Assembly (NCBI RefSeq): GCF_001280065.1
Contig: NZ_LGEA01000001.1
Location: 372,001 to 436,000, forward strand
Direction of reading: 5' to 3'
Length of the DNA stretch: 64,000 nucleotides
Source of the DNA: Streptomyces sp. NRRL B-1140
GTDB lineage: Bacteria; Actinomycetota; Actinomycetes; Streptomycetales; Streptomycetaceae
Shown: positions 27,699 through 36,525 of the stretch, in pieces
Position numbering within the stretch: position 1 is the stretch's first letter
How the letters are laid out: each line of letters begins with the position of its first letter
Notes under the pieces: model-generated
Told to the model about the DNA's origin: nothing
What the model saw: the letters and a program-made list of their open reading frames with translations, nothing else
Database searches by the model: none
Position numbers and translations under genes: made by a program

Positions 27699-27823
27699 GG
27701 GGAGGCGTTCTCCTTGCATGCTGTACACACGGAAATCCGGATACCGGCCACCGAACTGGCCGGATCCGATTCCTTGTGGTCACAGGCTGCGCAAAGGGTT
27801 GCCCAGATCCCCGGAGCAGGGGG

Positions 27824-28930
27824 TCATCCGGCGGTCAGAGTGGTCCACTTCTGGTTGGAGCCGCCGTTGCAGTCCCACAGGTGGAGTTGCGTGGCGTCGG
27901 CCGTGGAGGAGCCCGGAACGTCGAGGCAGCGGCCCGAAGCGGGGTTTCGGTAGCCGCCGTTGTAGGGCTGCCATACCTGGTTGGCGCCGCCGTGACAGGA
28001 CCAGAGCTGCACCTTGGTTCCGTTCGCGGTGCCATAGCCGGCGGCGTCGAGGCACTTGCCCATGGAGCGCAGCGTGCCGTCGGTGTAGGCGGACCACAAC
28101 TGGTTGGCACCGCCGCCACAGCTCCACGTCTGGACGGCGGTCCCGTCGGCTGTGGCGGCGCCTTTGACGTCCATGCACTTGCCGGCGATGCCGGACTGCA
28201 CGCGTGCGGGGGCTGGGGCGGGGTTCTTCAGCCATCCGGCGCTGTCCGCGGCCCGGACGCCCCGGTGGAAGGCGTCGGCCATCTTCTGGTAGCCCGAGTC
28301 GTTGGGGTGCAGGGGGTCGGCCAGGTCGGCCGTGGTGAGGCTGCTCATGTCGACGTGGGCGACGTGTTTGCCCGCCGCTTGTGCGTCGCTGACGATCTGG
28401 CGGGTGGCCTGGTTGTACGCGCCCCGGAACCGCTCCTCGGAGCTGCTGGTCGACACGACCAGGGAGGCGACGAGGACCGTGGCGTCGGGGACGTCGGCGG
28501 TGATCTGGTTGACCAGCGACTTCAGCCGGGCGATGGCGGTGTCGACCTCGGAGGCCCCCTGGAGGTCGTTGGTGCCGATGTGCAGCGTGACGACATTGGG
28601 CCGGTAGCGGGTGAGCGAGGCGTCGGCGAGTGCGGCGATCTGGTCGATGCGGTACCCCGAGTGGCCCTCGTTGTCGGGATCGGACATCGAACCGGCCCGT
28701 CCGGTGCCCACGAAGTCCAGCGGGTGGCCGTCCGCAGCGAGTCTGTCCCACAACGCCGCCCGGTAGCCGTTGCCCGTACTGCTTCCCACACCCCAGGTGA
28801 TGGAGTCGCCCAACGGCATGACCCGCAAAGGCGTGTCGGGGGCGGCGGAGGCGGGGGTCACACCTGCCGCTGTCAGCCCGAGCACGGCGGAGACGAGCGT
28901 GACCAGGGGGAGGATGCGGGACTTTTTCAT
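27824..28930 (-). CDS. Secreted SGNH/GDSL hydrolase with C-terminal ricin-type domain, probable carbohydrate esterase
   Basis: 368 residues from ATG 28930 with AAGGAACTCC upstream; an upstream extension of the frame is rejected. Sec signal peptide (KKSRILPLVTLVSAVLGLTAAG...ASAAP). SGNH blocks: Ser in MPLGDSITWG, Gly in EGHSGYRID, Asn in HIGTNDLQG and the Asp/His pair in DPLHPNDSGY. Residues ~245-368 are a CBM13/ricin trefoil with three repeats (GKCMDVKGAATADGTAVQTW). Relatives deacetylate xylan. The divergent promoter region it shares with the CE1-type esterase gene contains two LacI-type operators. Confidence 0.88.
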   Translation of the reverse strand: MKKSRILPLVTLVSAVLGLTAAGVTPASAAPDTPLRVMPLGDSITWGVGSSTGNGYRAALWDRLAADGHPLDFVGTGRAGSMSDPDNEGHSGYRIDQIAALADASLTRYRPNVVTLHIGTNDLQGASEVDTAIARLKSLVNQITADVPDATVLVASLVVSTSSSEERFRGAYNQATRQIVSDAQAAGKHVAHVDMSSLTTADLADPLHPNDSGYQKMADAFHRGVRAADSAGWLKNPAPAPARVQSGIAGKCMDVKGAATADGTAVQTWSCGGGANQLWSAYTDGTLRSMGKCLDAAGYGTANGTKVQLWSCHGGANQVWQPYNGGYRNPASGRCLDVPGSSTADATQLHLWDCNGGSNQKWTTLTAG

Positions 28931-29268
28931 GGAGTTCCTTCTCTTCGGCGAGTGATTGTTGTCCAGCGGGCCGACCGCCGCCCGGCGGGCATCGGGGTGC
29001 GGTGCGTCACGGCGATCCGCTCGGCGTGCGGATCGCCGAACACGAGCGGCGCCGTGCCGGCCCGCCTCCACCGCTGCGGTGGCGAACGCCGTGGGGACGA
29101 GGAAGCCTTTGCGGCTTTGGTCCGGAGCAGGCGGAGGCGGCATTCGGCGTCATCGCGTCAACCCTTCTTGGCGCATCAGGACACCCGGCGGAGGGCCGTC
29201 GGCTGCGGTGTCGTGACCGGAATCGGCAGAGCTGAAAGCAGACATCCCATTACTGCTGCGTGATGCAC
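28931..29268. other. Long leader region upstream of the SGNH hydrolase gene
   Basis: No supported gene. It contains a strong hairpin at 29011-29037 (GGCGATCCGC / GCGGATCGCC, 7-nt loop). The DNA has coding-like GC skew in places but I could not match any product, so a decayed gene or a structured 5' leader are both possible. Confidence 0.4.
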
Positions 29269-29286
29269 CGTCGAAGCGCTTCGACG
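29269..29286. promoter_or_regulatory. LacI-family operator, first copy
   Basis: 18-bp perfect palindrome CGTCGAAGCGCTTCGACG. The core GAAGCGCTTC with central CG is typical of LacI/GalR sugar regulators of streptomycetes (compare CebR-like sites). It lies in the region shared by the SGNH hydrolase (minus) and CE1-type esterase (plus). Confidence 0.7.
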
Positions 29287-29398
29287 TTGCTGGGAGGTTA
29301 AGTGAGGGCCTGAGAGCACACAAGGGCGCACTCGAAGATTACTCAAAGATGCAACAACCGCGCCCCTGCGCTCTGCTCAACGCATCGAGGGCGATCTC

Positions 29399-29440
29399 TT
29401 GACACTGCCCCGGACCTCTGACGAGCATCGAAGCGCTTCA
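29399..29440 (+). promoter_or_regulatory. Promoter with second LacI-type operator, toward the CE1-type esterase
   Basis: TTGACA at 29399-29404 and GAGCAT at 29423-29428 (18-bp spacer) form a plausible promoter. The operator copy TCGAAGCGCTTCA (29428-29440) overlaps the -10 end and start point, a position suited to repression. The two operator cores are about 157 bp apart centre to centre, allowing a repressor loop. Confidence 0.6.
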
Positions 29441-29812
29441 CTTTCCTTCTCCGGCCACCTCGGGGGAATCTCATGCGTCTGCCCACGCGCCGCACCCACC
29501 ACCGTCGTTGCGCGGCCGCGACGACGCCTGCCGAAGCGCGTCGACAACCCTCCGTCGCGGCTCCGCCTCGCCGGAAAGATGGGATCCCTGCACCAGCTCA
29601 CGCCCGCCTTCGATCGCCTGAGCGTCGACGGGGCACACGCCGGCCAGGAGCGTGTTCACTTCACCGCCGCCACGACGCGGTGCGGCGTCCCGGGCCCTCG
29701 TCAGAGCCGGCCGCCCTCGCCCATATCCGCCGGGCCTGATGCCAGAGCCCGGAGCGACCCACCGCCGGACCGGGCCGATCCCGGCCGCGCCGGATCCAGG
29801 AAGGACAGCGTC
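29441..29812. other. Untranslated leader between the promoter and the CE1-type esterase
   Basis: About 370 bp without a supported gene. The frame is open through it, but the first residues with family similarity and a ribosome site (AGGAAGGA) appear only at 29813. Confidence 0.4.
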
Positions 29813-31174
29813 ATGTCCCCGAAGTCCAGGAAGAGAACCGTCAAGGATGTGCTGGCCGCCCTGCTTTTGGGGATCTCGCCGCTGATCGCGGCGCTCGTAC
29901 TGACGGGCAGCTCTGCCACCACCGCGTCGGCCGCGTCGGCCGCGTCACTGAAGGAGGTGACGGACTTCGGCAGCAACCCGGGCAACCTGCGGATGTACAC
30001 CTACGTGCCCGACAGCGCCCCGGCACGCCCGGCGGTGCTGGTGGCGGTGCACTATTGCACCGGCACGGGGCCCGCCTTCCACTCCGGCACGGAGTTCGCC
30101 CGCCTTGCCGACCAGTACGGGTTCATCGTCGTCTACCCGGACGCGAACGTCAGCGGGCAGTGCTTCGACGTCTCCTCGCCCCAGGCGCTCAAGCATGACG
30201 GGGGCAGTGATCCCATGAGCATCGCCTCGATGGTCCGGTACACCGTGCGGAACATGAACGCCGACGCCGACCGGGTCTACGTCACCGGTGCCTCGTCCGG
30301 CGCGATGACGACCAATGTCATGCTCGGCGCGTACCCCGACTTGTTCAAGGCGGGTGCGGCGTTCATGGGCGTGCCGTTCGGCTGTTTCGCCACCACCGAC
30401 GGCTCCGGCTGGAACAGCGCCTGCGCCACCGGCCAGATCACCAGGACCCCGCAGGCGTGGGGCGACCTCGTCCGGGCCGCCTACCCCGGGTACACCGGCC
30501 CGCGGCCGCGGATGCAGCTGTGGCACGGCACCGAGGACGAAGCGCTGCACTACGCGAACTTCGGTGAAGAGATCAAGCAGTGGACCGATGTGCTCGGGGT
30601 GAGCCGGACACCGGCCCGCACCGACTCCCCGCAGACCGGCTGGACCCGCACCCGCTACGGCTCCACCACCGCACAGGCACCGGTCGAGGCGATCAGCGTC
30701 CAGGGTGTGGGACACGCCCTGCCCTCCAGCGGTATGGCGGCCCGGGCCATTGCCTTCTTCGGACTCGACGGCTCGGGCGGCTCCGGAGGCACCACAGGTC
30801 CTGTCCACGCCACCGGTTCGGGCAAGTGCCTGGACGTCCCCGGCTTTACGCAGACCAATGGCGCCCAGACGCAGATCTGGGACTGCAACGGCCAGACGAA
30901 CCAGTCCTGGACCAGTACGCCGGCCAAGCAGCTCACCGTCTACGGCGGTGCGAAGTGCCTCGACGCGACCGGCACCGCGGCCGGTGCGAAAGTCGCGATC
31001 TGGGACTGCAACGGCGGCACCAACCAGCAATGGAACCTCAACCCCAACGGCACCATCACCGGCGTCCGGTCAGGCCTGTGCCTGGATGTGGCCGGTGCCT
31101 CCACCGCCAACGGCGCACCGGTCACACTGTGGGACTGCAACGGCGGCACCAACCAGCAGTGGCGCTTCGGCTGA
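29813..31174 (+). CDS. Secreted PHB-depolymerase/CE1-type esterase with C-terminal ricin-type domain
   Basis: 453 residues from ATG 29813. Sec signal peptide with a basic start (MSPKSRKRTVKDVLAALLLG). Residues ~45-315 are an esterase_PHB/CE1 alpha/beta hydrolase: oxyanion region HYCTGTGPAFHSG, nucleophile Ser in VTGASSGAMTTN, acid near WHGTEDEALHY and catalytic His in GVGHALPSSG. After a Gly/Ser linker (GSGGSGGTTG) comes a three-repeat CBM13 trefoil (GKCLDVPGFTQTNGAQTQIWDC). Relatives are acetylxylan or feruloyl esterases, which fits the arabinoxylan-degrading neighbours. Confidence 0.9.
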   Translation: MSPKSRKRTVKDVLAALLLGISPLIAALVLTGSSATTASAASAASLKEVTDFGSNPGNLRMYTYVPDSAPARPAVLVAVHYCTGTGPAFHSGTEFARLADQYGFIVVYPDANVSGQCFDVSSPQALKHDGGSDPMSIASMVRYTVRNMNADADRVYVTGASSGAMTTNVMLGAYPDLFKAGAAFMGVPFGCFATTDGSGWNSACATGQITRTPQAWGDLVRAAYPGYTGPRPRMQLWHGTEDEALHYANFGEEIKQWTDVLGVSRTPARTDSPQTGWTRTRYGSTTAQAPVEAISVQGVGHALPSSGMAARAIAFFGLDGSGGSGGTTGPVHATGSGKCLDVPGFTQTNGAQTQIWDCNGQTNQSWTSTPAKQLTVYGGAKCLDATGTAAGAKVAIWDCNGGTNQQWNLNPNGTITGVRSGLCLDVAGASTANGAPVTLWDCNGGTNQQWRFG

Positions 31175-31280
31175 CACCACCGCCCCGAGGCTGAGGAGAG
31201 CTTCATTTCCCGGTCGGTGAGTGACACATTCGGTCGGTGTGCTGGTCAGGGCCCGGTAGCCGACCCGGGCGGGCTGTGGC

Positions 31281-32966
31281 TCAGGCGTCGATGACGACGG
31301 GGATGATGAGGGGCTTGCGGCGGTGGGTGCGGAACGCCCAGTTCGCCACGGCACGGGCGATGAGCTGTTCGAGCTGCCGCGCGTCCCCGACGCCTTCCTC
31401 GGCCGCGGTGCCCAGGGCCTTCTCGATGACGGGGATGACCGGTTCGAAGGTGGCGTCGTCATGGACGAAGCCGCGTGCCAGGAAGTCGGGGGCCTCGGTG
31501 AGGGTACCGGTGTCCGCGTCGACGATCGCCACCACCGTGACGACGCCTTCCTCCGCGAGGGTGAGGCGGTCCTTGAGGGACGCTTCGGTGGCGCCGCCGA
31601 CTGCCATGCCGTCCACGTAGACGTTGCCGGCGGGGACCTTGCCGGTGATGGACGCGCGCCCGCCGACGAGGTCGACGACGACGCCGTCCTCGGCGATGAC
31701 GACCCGGTCGGGGTCGACGCCGGTACGGATGGCGAGGTCGCCGTTGGCCCGCAGGTGGCGCCATTCACCGTGCACCGGCATGACGTTGCGCGGTTTGACG
31801 ATGTTGTAGCAGTAGACGAGTTCGCCGGCGCTCGCGTGCCCTGAGACGTGCACCTTGGCGTTGCCCTTGTGCACCACGTGGGCACCCCACCGGGTGAGTC
31901 CGTTGATCACCCGGTAGATGGCGTTCTCGTTGCCGGGGATGAGGGAGCTGGCGAGCAGGACGGTGTCGCCCTCGCCAATGCGGATCATGTGGTCGCGGTT
32001 GGCCATCCGCGACAGCGCGGCCATCGGTTCGCCCTGCGAGCCGGTGCACACCAAGGTCACCTTGTGGTCCGGGAGCTTCTCCAGCTCCTTCGTGCTCACG
32101 ACCAGACCGGAGGGGACCTTCAGATAGCCCAGATCACGGGCGATGCCCATGTTGCGGACCATCGACCGGCCGACGAAGGCGACCTTGCGGCCGTGCTGGT
32201 GGGCGGCGTCCAGGACCTGCTGGATGCGGTGCACATGGCTGGCGAAGCTGGAGACGATGACCCGACGCGGCGCGGTGCGCATCACCTGCTCGATCGCCGG
32301 GTTCAGCTCACGCTCGGAGGTGGTGAAGCCGGGTACTTCGGCATTGGTGGAGTCGGTGAGGAACAGGTCCACGCCCTCCTCGCCGAGGCGGGCGAAGGCG
32401 CGCAGATCGGTGATGCGGTCGTCGAGGGGGAACTGGTCCATCTTGAAGTCGCCGGTGTGCAGCACCATCCCGGCCTGGGTGCGGATCGCGACCGCGAGGC
32501 TGTCGGGGATGGAGTGGTTGACCGCCACGAACTCACAGTCGAAGGGCCCGAAACCGCGCCGGTCGCCCTCCCGCACCCGAACGGTGCGCGGCCGGATGCC
32601 GTGCTCCTTGAGCTTGGCCTCCAGGAACGCCAGTGTCAGCTTGGAGCCGACAACGGGAATGTCGGACCGCTCGCGCAACAAATACGGCACGCCGCCGATG
32701 TGGTCCTCGTGGCCGTGGGTGAGTACCACGGCCACGACATCGTCCAGCCGGTCCCGGATGGAGGTGAAGTCCGGCAGGATCACATCCACACCGGGCTGCG
32801 TCTCCTCGGGGAACAGCACGCCGCAGTCCACGATGAGCAACTTGCCGGCGTGCTCGAAGACGGTCATGTTGCGGCCGATCTCACCCAGACCGCCCAGGGC
32901 GATGACCCGCAGCCCTCCCTTGGGAAGGGGCGGGGCGGCTTTCAGTTCGGGGTGCGGATGGCTCAT
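31281..32966 (-). CDS. rnj: Ribonuclease J (beta-CASP metallo-beta-lactamase RNase)
   Basis: 561 residues from ATG 32966 (MSHPHPELKAAPPLPKG), the usual length for actinobacterial RNase J. Metallo-beta-lactamase motifs: LTHGHEDHIGGVPYL (HxHxDH), HTGDFKMDQ and the early VDCGVLFPEE strand. The beta-CASP domain carries SFASHVHRIQQ and VHVSGHASAGELV. The C-terminal domain ends THRRKPLIIPVVIDA. It processes and degrades RNA from 5' ends. Streptomycetes normally have an rnj gene near dapA; no such context exists here, so this may be a second copy or the only copy relocated. Confidence 0.92.
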   Translation of the reverse strand: MSHPHPELKAAPPLPKGGLRVIALGGLGEIGRNMTVFEHAGKLLIVDCGVLFPEETQPGVDVILPDFTSIRDRLDDVVAVVLTHGHEDHIGGVPYLLRERSDIPVVGSKLTLAFLEAKLKEHGIRPRTVRVREGDRRGFGPFDCEFVAVNHSIPDSLAVAIRTQAGMVLHTGDFKMDQFPLDDRITDLRAFARLGEEGVDLFLTDSTNAEVPGFTTSERELNPAIEQVMRTAPRRVIVSSFASHVHRIQQVLDAAHQHGRKVAFVGRSMVRNMGIARDLGYLKVPSGLVVSTKELEKLPDHKVTLVCTGSQGEPMAALSRMANRDHMIRIGEGDTVLLASSLIPGNENAIYRVINGLTRWGAHVVHKGNAKVHVSGHASAGELVYCYNIVKPRNVMPVHGEWRHLRANGDLAIRTGVDPDRVVIAEDGVVVDLVGGRASITGKVPAGNVYVDGMAVGGATEASLKDRLTLAEEGVVTVVAIVDADTGTLTEAPDFLARGFVHDDATFEPVIPVIEKALGTAAEEGVGDARQLEQLIARAVANWAFRTHRRKPLIIPVVIDA

Positions 32967-33238
32967 GCCTTCACGGTACCCGGAGAGTGGGACGGCATGA
33001 TCCATCGCCCGTGCGGTCTCTTCCGCCCGGCAGTCCGGGGCACCCACACCTGCTGCGCCTCCGAAGAAGCTGTCACGGGCAGCTCTCACCAGGACCGGGA
33101 TGGTCGCCGATGACGCAGTCGCCGCGCATATGCCCCCCTGCCCCGGAGTACGGCACCGGGCGATCCGTGTGCGCCTGTCCGGACCAGTGGTGCCACTGCC
33201 CGAGCGCCCGGACGGGACGACGCATAGAATTCGCTCTC

Positions 33239-33598
33239 ATGCCGAAGCCTGACGATCTGATCGTTGACATCGCTGCCCTCGTGGAGTCCGGGCAAAGCAA
33301 TCAGATGTCCCTGACAGTGGTCACCGGTGGTGCTGTCATCACCGGCCGCCTGGCTCCCGAAGCCGTATGGCGGCAGAGGGTGTCGGAGGTGCTGACGGAC
33401 TCCGCGCACCTGGGCGATTTCTCCGCCGTCTTCGACACCCCCGCGAAGAAGGACGGGCCGCCCACACATCTGCACTTCCACGTCGCGCGGATCCTGCAGG
33501 GCACGGTGGGGATCCCGGAGACGGGCGGGATGTACCGCATCGCGATCGAGGACGTCAGCGCCTGGACCGTGGGCGACTTCAGCTACTCGGACCACTGA
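33239..33598 (+). CDS. GvpU-like small protein
   Basis: 119 residues. The pattern MSLTVVTGGAVITGRL (strands), a helix (WRQRVSEVL), then THLHFHVARIL and YRIAIEDVSAWTVGDFS follows the gas-vesicle accessory protein GvpU by my reading of the Bacillus protein (NGAVISG, HFIHLKN, KIAEVDGFFLGK). No other gas-vesicle gene is in the window, so it is an isolated homologue of unknown role. A TAGAAT box ends 8 nt before the ATG and no ribosome site is visible, so the mRNA may be leaderless. Confidence 0.5.
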   Translation: MPKPDDLIVDIAALVESGQSNQMSLTVVTGGAVITGRLAPEAVWRQRVSEVLTDSAHLGDFSAVFDTPAKKDGPPTHLHFHVARILQGTVGIPETGGMYRIAIEDVSAWTVGDFSYSDH

Positions 33599-33633
33599 CG
33601 CACCACCGCGCCGGGAGCGGGCGGCACGCAATG

Positions 33634-33663
33634 AGGGCTCTACCGGCGTGCCGGTAGAGCCCT
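33634..33663 (+). terminator. Strong hairpin terminator after the GvpU-like gene
   Basis: Perfect 13-bp stem AGGGCTCTACCGG / CCGGTAGAGCCCT with a 4-nt loop (CGTG), followed by a T-containing stretch. Confidence 0.85.
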
Positions 33664-34109
33664 GTGTTCTGTGTTCGGCTCCGCGTGTCCCGCCGGTCAG
33701 CCGCGCGGGGGTGCCGTGCGTCACGGAAGCCCGCTGCGCAAGTGCGGCCTCGGGAAGGGCGGCGCGACAGCCGGATCGAGCGCCTCGCACACCTCCAGCA
33801 CGTCCTGGGCGTACTCGACGGCAGCTCGTTCCGGCCGGTTGTTCCGGACGGCGTCCGCAGGCGGACTGTGCGGTCCCCGGCATCGCTTCCGCGGACCACG
33901 CCTCACGGCCTGGGAGCGCCGCGCACCCTCGGATGACGAGACGCATATCGAGTGACCCACCTGGAAGCCACGGCCGTCGCGCCTTGCCCTGTGTGACTGA
34001 CGATGACGTAGGCGCTCCCATCATCCCAGGTCAGCGGGAACTTCCTCGCATGTCATCGTCTACGGCACGACTGTCACGCGGTGGATCGGTGCCGTGGGAG
34101 GGGCGGCGG
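33664..34109. other. Boundary region before the biosynthetic cluster, no supported gene
   Basis: About 450 bp. A minus-strand frame (33721-33960, AAVEYAQDVLEVCEALD) has coding-like codon bias but no recognisable family or ribosome site, and may be a decayed gene end. GC content drops after about 34000, as expected near a regulated promoter. Confidence 0.4.
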
Positions 34110-34154
34110 AATTTAGTGGTCGGTAATTCAGCCTTTAGACCGCCCTGCTTGTAT
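34110..34154 (+). promoter_or_regulatory. Probable SARP-type promoter of the main biosynthetic operon
   Basis: AATTTAG (34110-34116) and CCTTTAG (34132-34138) are 22 bp apart (two 11-bp steps), with a weak middle repeat CGGTAAT at 34121. The last box ends 10 bp before TTGTAT (34149-34154), a possible -10. This is the same geometry as the better-conserved boxes before the PKS and P450 genes, but the repeats are weaker. Confidence 0.45.
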
Positions 34155-34190
34155 GCACTGGTCAATCACCTTCCACAGTAGGAGGTCCAT

Positions 34191-34445
34191 GTGCCTGCGC
34201 AGCCCACGCGCGACCAAGTCGAGCGGTTCGTCGTCGAGACCCTGGTGGACTGCGGCGCCGAGCGGGACGAGATCCACACGGACGCCACATTCGACGAGCT
34301 GGAGATCGATTCCCTGGACCTGGTGGACCTTGGCCAGTCGGTGAGCAAAGAGTTCCAGATCAAGCTTCGCCCCAAGGATCTGGACGATGTGAAGTCCGTG
34401 GGTGAGGCGCTGGACGTCATCTGCGCTGTCGCCGGAGCTAAGTGA
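34191..34445 (+). CDS. Acyl carrier protein
   Basis: 84 residues from GTG 34191, with AGGAGG 6 nt upstream. The four-helix ACP fold is recognisable, with the phosphopantetheine Ser41 in DELEIDSLDLVDLG and acidic helix II. The EIDSLDLV motif is closer to discrete type II/FAS-like carrier proteins than to PKS modules. Its stop overlaps the KS start (GTGA). It probably carries the chain handled by the adjacent KS and AfsA-like protein, and would be activated by the PPTase encoded in the same operon. Confidence 0.9.
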   Translation: MPAQPTRDQVERFVVETLVDCGAERDEIHTDATFDELEIDSLDLVDLGQSVSKEFQIKLRPKDLDDVKSVGEALDVICAVAGAK

Positions 34446-35638
34446 GCCGCCGTATCGCCGTCACCGGAACCGGTGCGGTGACGGCACTCGGTAACGGTGC
34501 GGACGTCCTGCACGCCAGGGTGGTCGCCGGTCACAGTGGGCTGGCCGACGGTGTGGGGCGCTGCCGTGAATTCGTGCCCGAGCATGCGCTCAACCGCAAG
34601 GAGAAGCGCCGGACCGATCGTTGTACCCAACTGGCCATGGCCGCCTGCCAGGAAGCGATGGCACAGGCGGGGTGGACCGAGCAGATGCCATACGACGGAG
34701 GGCGAGTGGCGTGTGTCGTCGGCACCGGGATCGGCGGCTTCCACACCCTCAGGACTCAGCTGGACGTCCTGCGCGAGGACGGTCCGGACGCGGTGTCGGG
34801 GCTGACCATCCCGATGATGATGGCCAACGCCACTCCGGCACAGCTCTCGTTGAAGTACGGTTTCCGGGGCGAGAGTTGGACAGTGATGTCGGCCTGCGCC
34901 GCGGGGGCCCAGGCTATCGGCTCCGGGGTACGGCTGATCCGCGCCGGCGAGGCTGACGCCGCGGTGGTTGGCGGCACCGAGGCCGGGCTTTCGGAATTCA
35001 TGCATGCCGCGTTTCTGAACGCGGGAGCGCTCTCGCCGACCGGTACGTCCACACCGTTCGCCAAGGACCGCGACGGCTTCATCATGGGCGAGGGAGCCGG
35101 GATCCTGGTCCTGGAGGACCTGGAGTCGGCTGAGCGCCGCGGCGCCACGGTGCTTGCCGAGCTCGTCGGCTACGGCTCCACCACCGACGCCCACCACGTC
35201 ACGGCGCCGGAGCCCTCCGGGACCACCGCGGCCCTTGCGGTGCGCAAGGCGCTCGACGACGCGGGACTGGCACCGAGCGACATCGGCTACATCAACGCTC
35301 ACGGTACCGGCACGGTACTGAACGACCTGGCGGAGGCCACGGCGATGGCGTCCGTACTCGGAGACGAGCTGAGCCGTATCCCGATGTCCTCGACGAAGGC
35401 ATCGATCGGACATCTGCTGGGTGCCGCGGGCGCCGTGGAGGCGGTCGCCGCAGTGCAGGCGCTGCGCCATCGGGTGGTGCCGCCGACGGTGGGCCTTGCC
35501 GATCCGGACCCGCAGCTCGACGGCGTCCGCCACGTGTTGAAGGCGTGTGCGCTGGAAAAGCCGGTCGCCCTGTCCACGTCCTTCGGCTTCGGCGGCCATA
35601 ACGCGGTTCTCGTCCTGAAGGGGGGCACGCCGTGCTGA
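34442..35638 (+). CDS. FabF-like beta-ketoacyl-ACP synthase
   Basis: 398 residues from GTG 34442. Complete thiolase-fold catalytic set: Cys152 in SACAAGAQ, His287 in NAHGTGT and His324 in KASIGHLLGAAG, with gatekeeper region GFGGHNAVL at the C terminus. It lacks the paired chain-length-factor typical of aromatic type II systems, so it likely works as a homodimer with the upstream ACP. It may make a short beta-ketoacyl chain or condense a special starter. Tightly coupled on both sides (4-bp and 7-bp overlaps). Confidence 0.93.
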   Translation: MSRRIAVTGTGAVTALGNGADVLHARVVAGHSGLADGVGRCREFVPEHALNRKEKRRTDRCTQLAMAACQEAMAQAGWTEQMPYDGGRVACVVGTGIGGFHTLRTQLDVLREDGPDAVSGLTIPMMMANATPAQLSLKYGFRGESWTVMSACAAGAQAIGSGVRLIRAGEADAAVVGGTEAGLSEFMHAAFLNAGALSPTGTSTPFAKDRDGFIMGEGAGILVLEDLESAERRGATVLAELVGYGSTTDAHHVTAPEPSGTTAALAVRKALDDAGLAPSDIGYINAHGTGTVLNDLAEATAMASVLGDELSRIPMSSTKASIGHLLGAAGAVEAVAAVQALRHRVVPPTVGLADPDPQLDGVRHVLKACALEKPVALSTSFGFGGHNAVLVLKGGTPC

Positions 35639-36516
35639 ACACGGAACGCACCGTTCCGTGCTCCTGGGTACACAAGCGGGCCGTGGAACAGGTGTTCGTC
35701 ACCAGCGTCGCCGAGCAGGACGGGCGGCTGCTCGCCATGGCACAACTGCCTCGCACGCACCGGCTCTACAACGACGTCCCTTGCGACGGACCCGAGGCGT
35801 GGCACGACCTTCTGCTGCTCGGCGAAGTCGCACGGCAGTCCTCCGAGGCGATCGCGCATCAGCTGATGGGTGTACCGCTGGACCGCCAGTTCGTCATCGG
35901 TCTCATGAAGATCGCGGTCCTCGACAGAAAGGCCATGACCGCGGGTCCTGCGAGCGAGGACGTGCTCGTCGAGTTGGTGGTGCACAAAGCGAAGAGACGC
36001 CCGGACGGAACGCTCCGACAGCTGCGAGCCTCCGTGACATGCCGGCTGAAAGGTGTTCCCGCCGCCGAGTTCAGCGGGACGCTGATGCTGGTCGAGCAGG
36101 CCTCCTACCGAGCACTGCGCGAGGGCGCCGGACCGGCAGTGGTCAGCCCGGGTGGCGTGCGGCCGAGTCCGGCCGAGGTCGGTCGTACCGACCCGCGCAA
36201 CGTCGTGATCAGCGATCTGCGCCGTGAGGGCACGGAACTGACAGCCCGTCTTGATGCCAATGTCCACGACCCGGTCTTCTTCGACCACGAACTCGACCAC
36301 TACCCCGCGATGCTTCTCGGGGAAGGCGCCCGCCAGGCCGCGTTGGCCGCGTTTCCCGGCGCCAGGACCATCACCTCATACACCTTCGCATTCGAAAGGT
36401 TCGCCGAGTTCGGAACCCCGGTGACCTATCGGGTCACCCCCCGCGAAGACTCTGTCGCCCTGGAGATCGTGCAGGGCGAGGAGATCATCGCCACCGGCAA
36501 GATCATCACCGATTGA
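35632..36516 (+). CDS. AfsA-family double-hotdog protein
   Basis: 294 residues from GTG 35632. Two AfsA hotdog repeats are clear when set against ScbA: VHKRAVEQVFVTS (ScbA VHRTRVQDAFPVS), DLLLLGEVARQSSEAIAHQLMG and, in the second half, NVHDPVFFDHELDHYPAMLLGEGARQAA with FERFAEFGTPVTYRV. AfsA enzymes acylate dihydroxyacetone phosphate with a beta-ketoacyl chain to start gamma-butyrolactone or furan signals. Here it is embedded in a biosynthetic operon with its own KS and ACP, and no butyrolactone-receptor-type gene is recognisable nearby. It could join a beta-ketoacyl-ACP to a C3 unit or act as a hotdog dehydratase/acyltransferase. Confidence 0.85.
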   Translation: MLNTERTVPCSWVHKRAVEQVFVTSVAEQDGRLLAMAQLPRTHRLYNDVPCDGPEAWHDLLLLGEVARQSSEAIAHQLMGVPLDRQFVIGLMKIAVLDRKAMTAGPASEDVLVELVVHKAKRRPDGTLRQLRASVTCRLKGVPAAEFSGTLMLVEQASYRALREGAGPAVVSPGGVRPSPAEVGRTDPRNVVISDLRREGTELTARLDANVHDPVFFDHELDHYPAMLLGEGARQAALAAFPGARTITSYTFAFERFAEFGTPVTYRVTPREDSVALEIVQGEEIIATGKIITD

Positions 36517-36525
36517 GGAGTGACC

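Noticed and set aside
29011..29037. Hairpin as terminator for the SGNH hydrolase gene
   Set aside because: It lies upstream, not downstream, of that gene, and no gene on the plus strand ends before it; a leader structure is equally possible.
33721..33960. A minus-strand 79-residue gene before the cluster
   Set aside because: It has reasonable codon bias at one end but no ribosome site, no family match and an Arg/Pro-rich start; more likely a decayed fragment.
35632..36516. Calling the AfsA-like gene a gamma-butyrolactone signal synthase
   Set aside because: No recognisable ArpA-type receptor gene is adjacent; the TetR at 56.6 kb does not resemble that group and controls an exporter. The tight coupling to KS and radical SAM genes argues for a biosynthetic role, though not proven.
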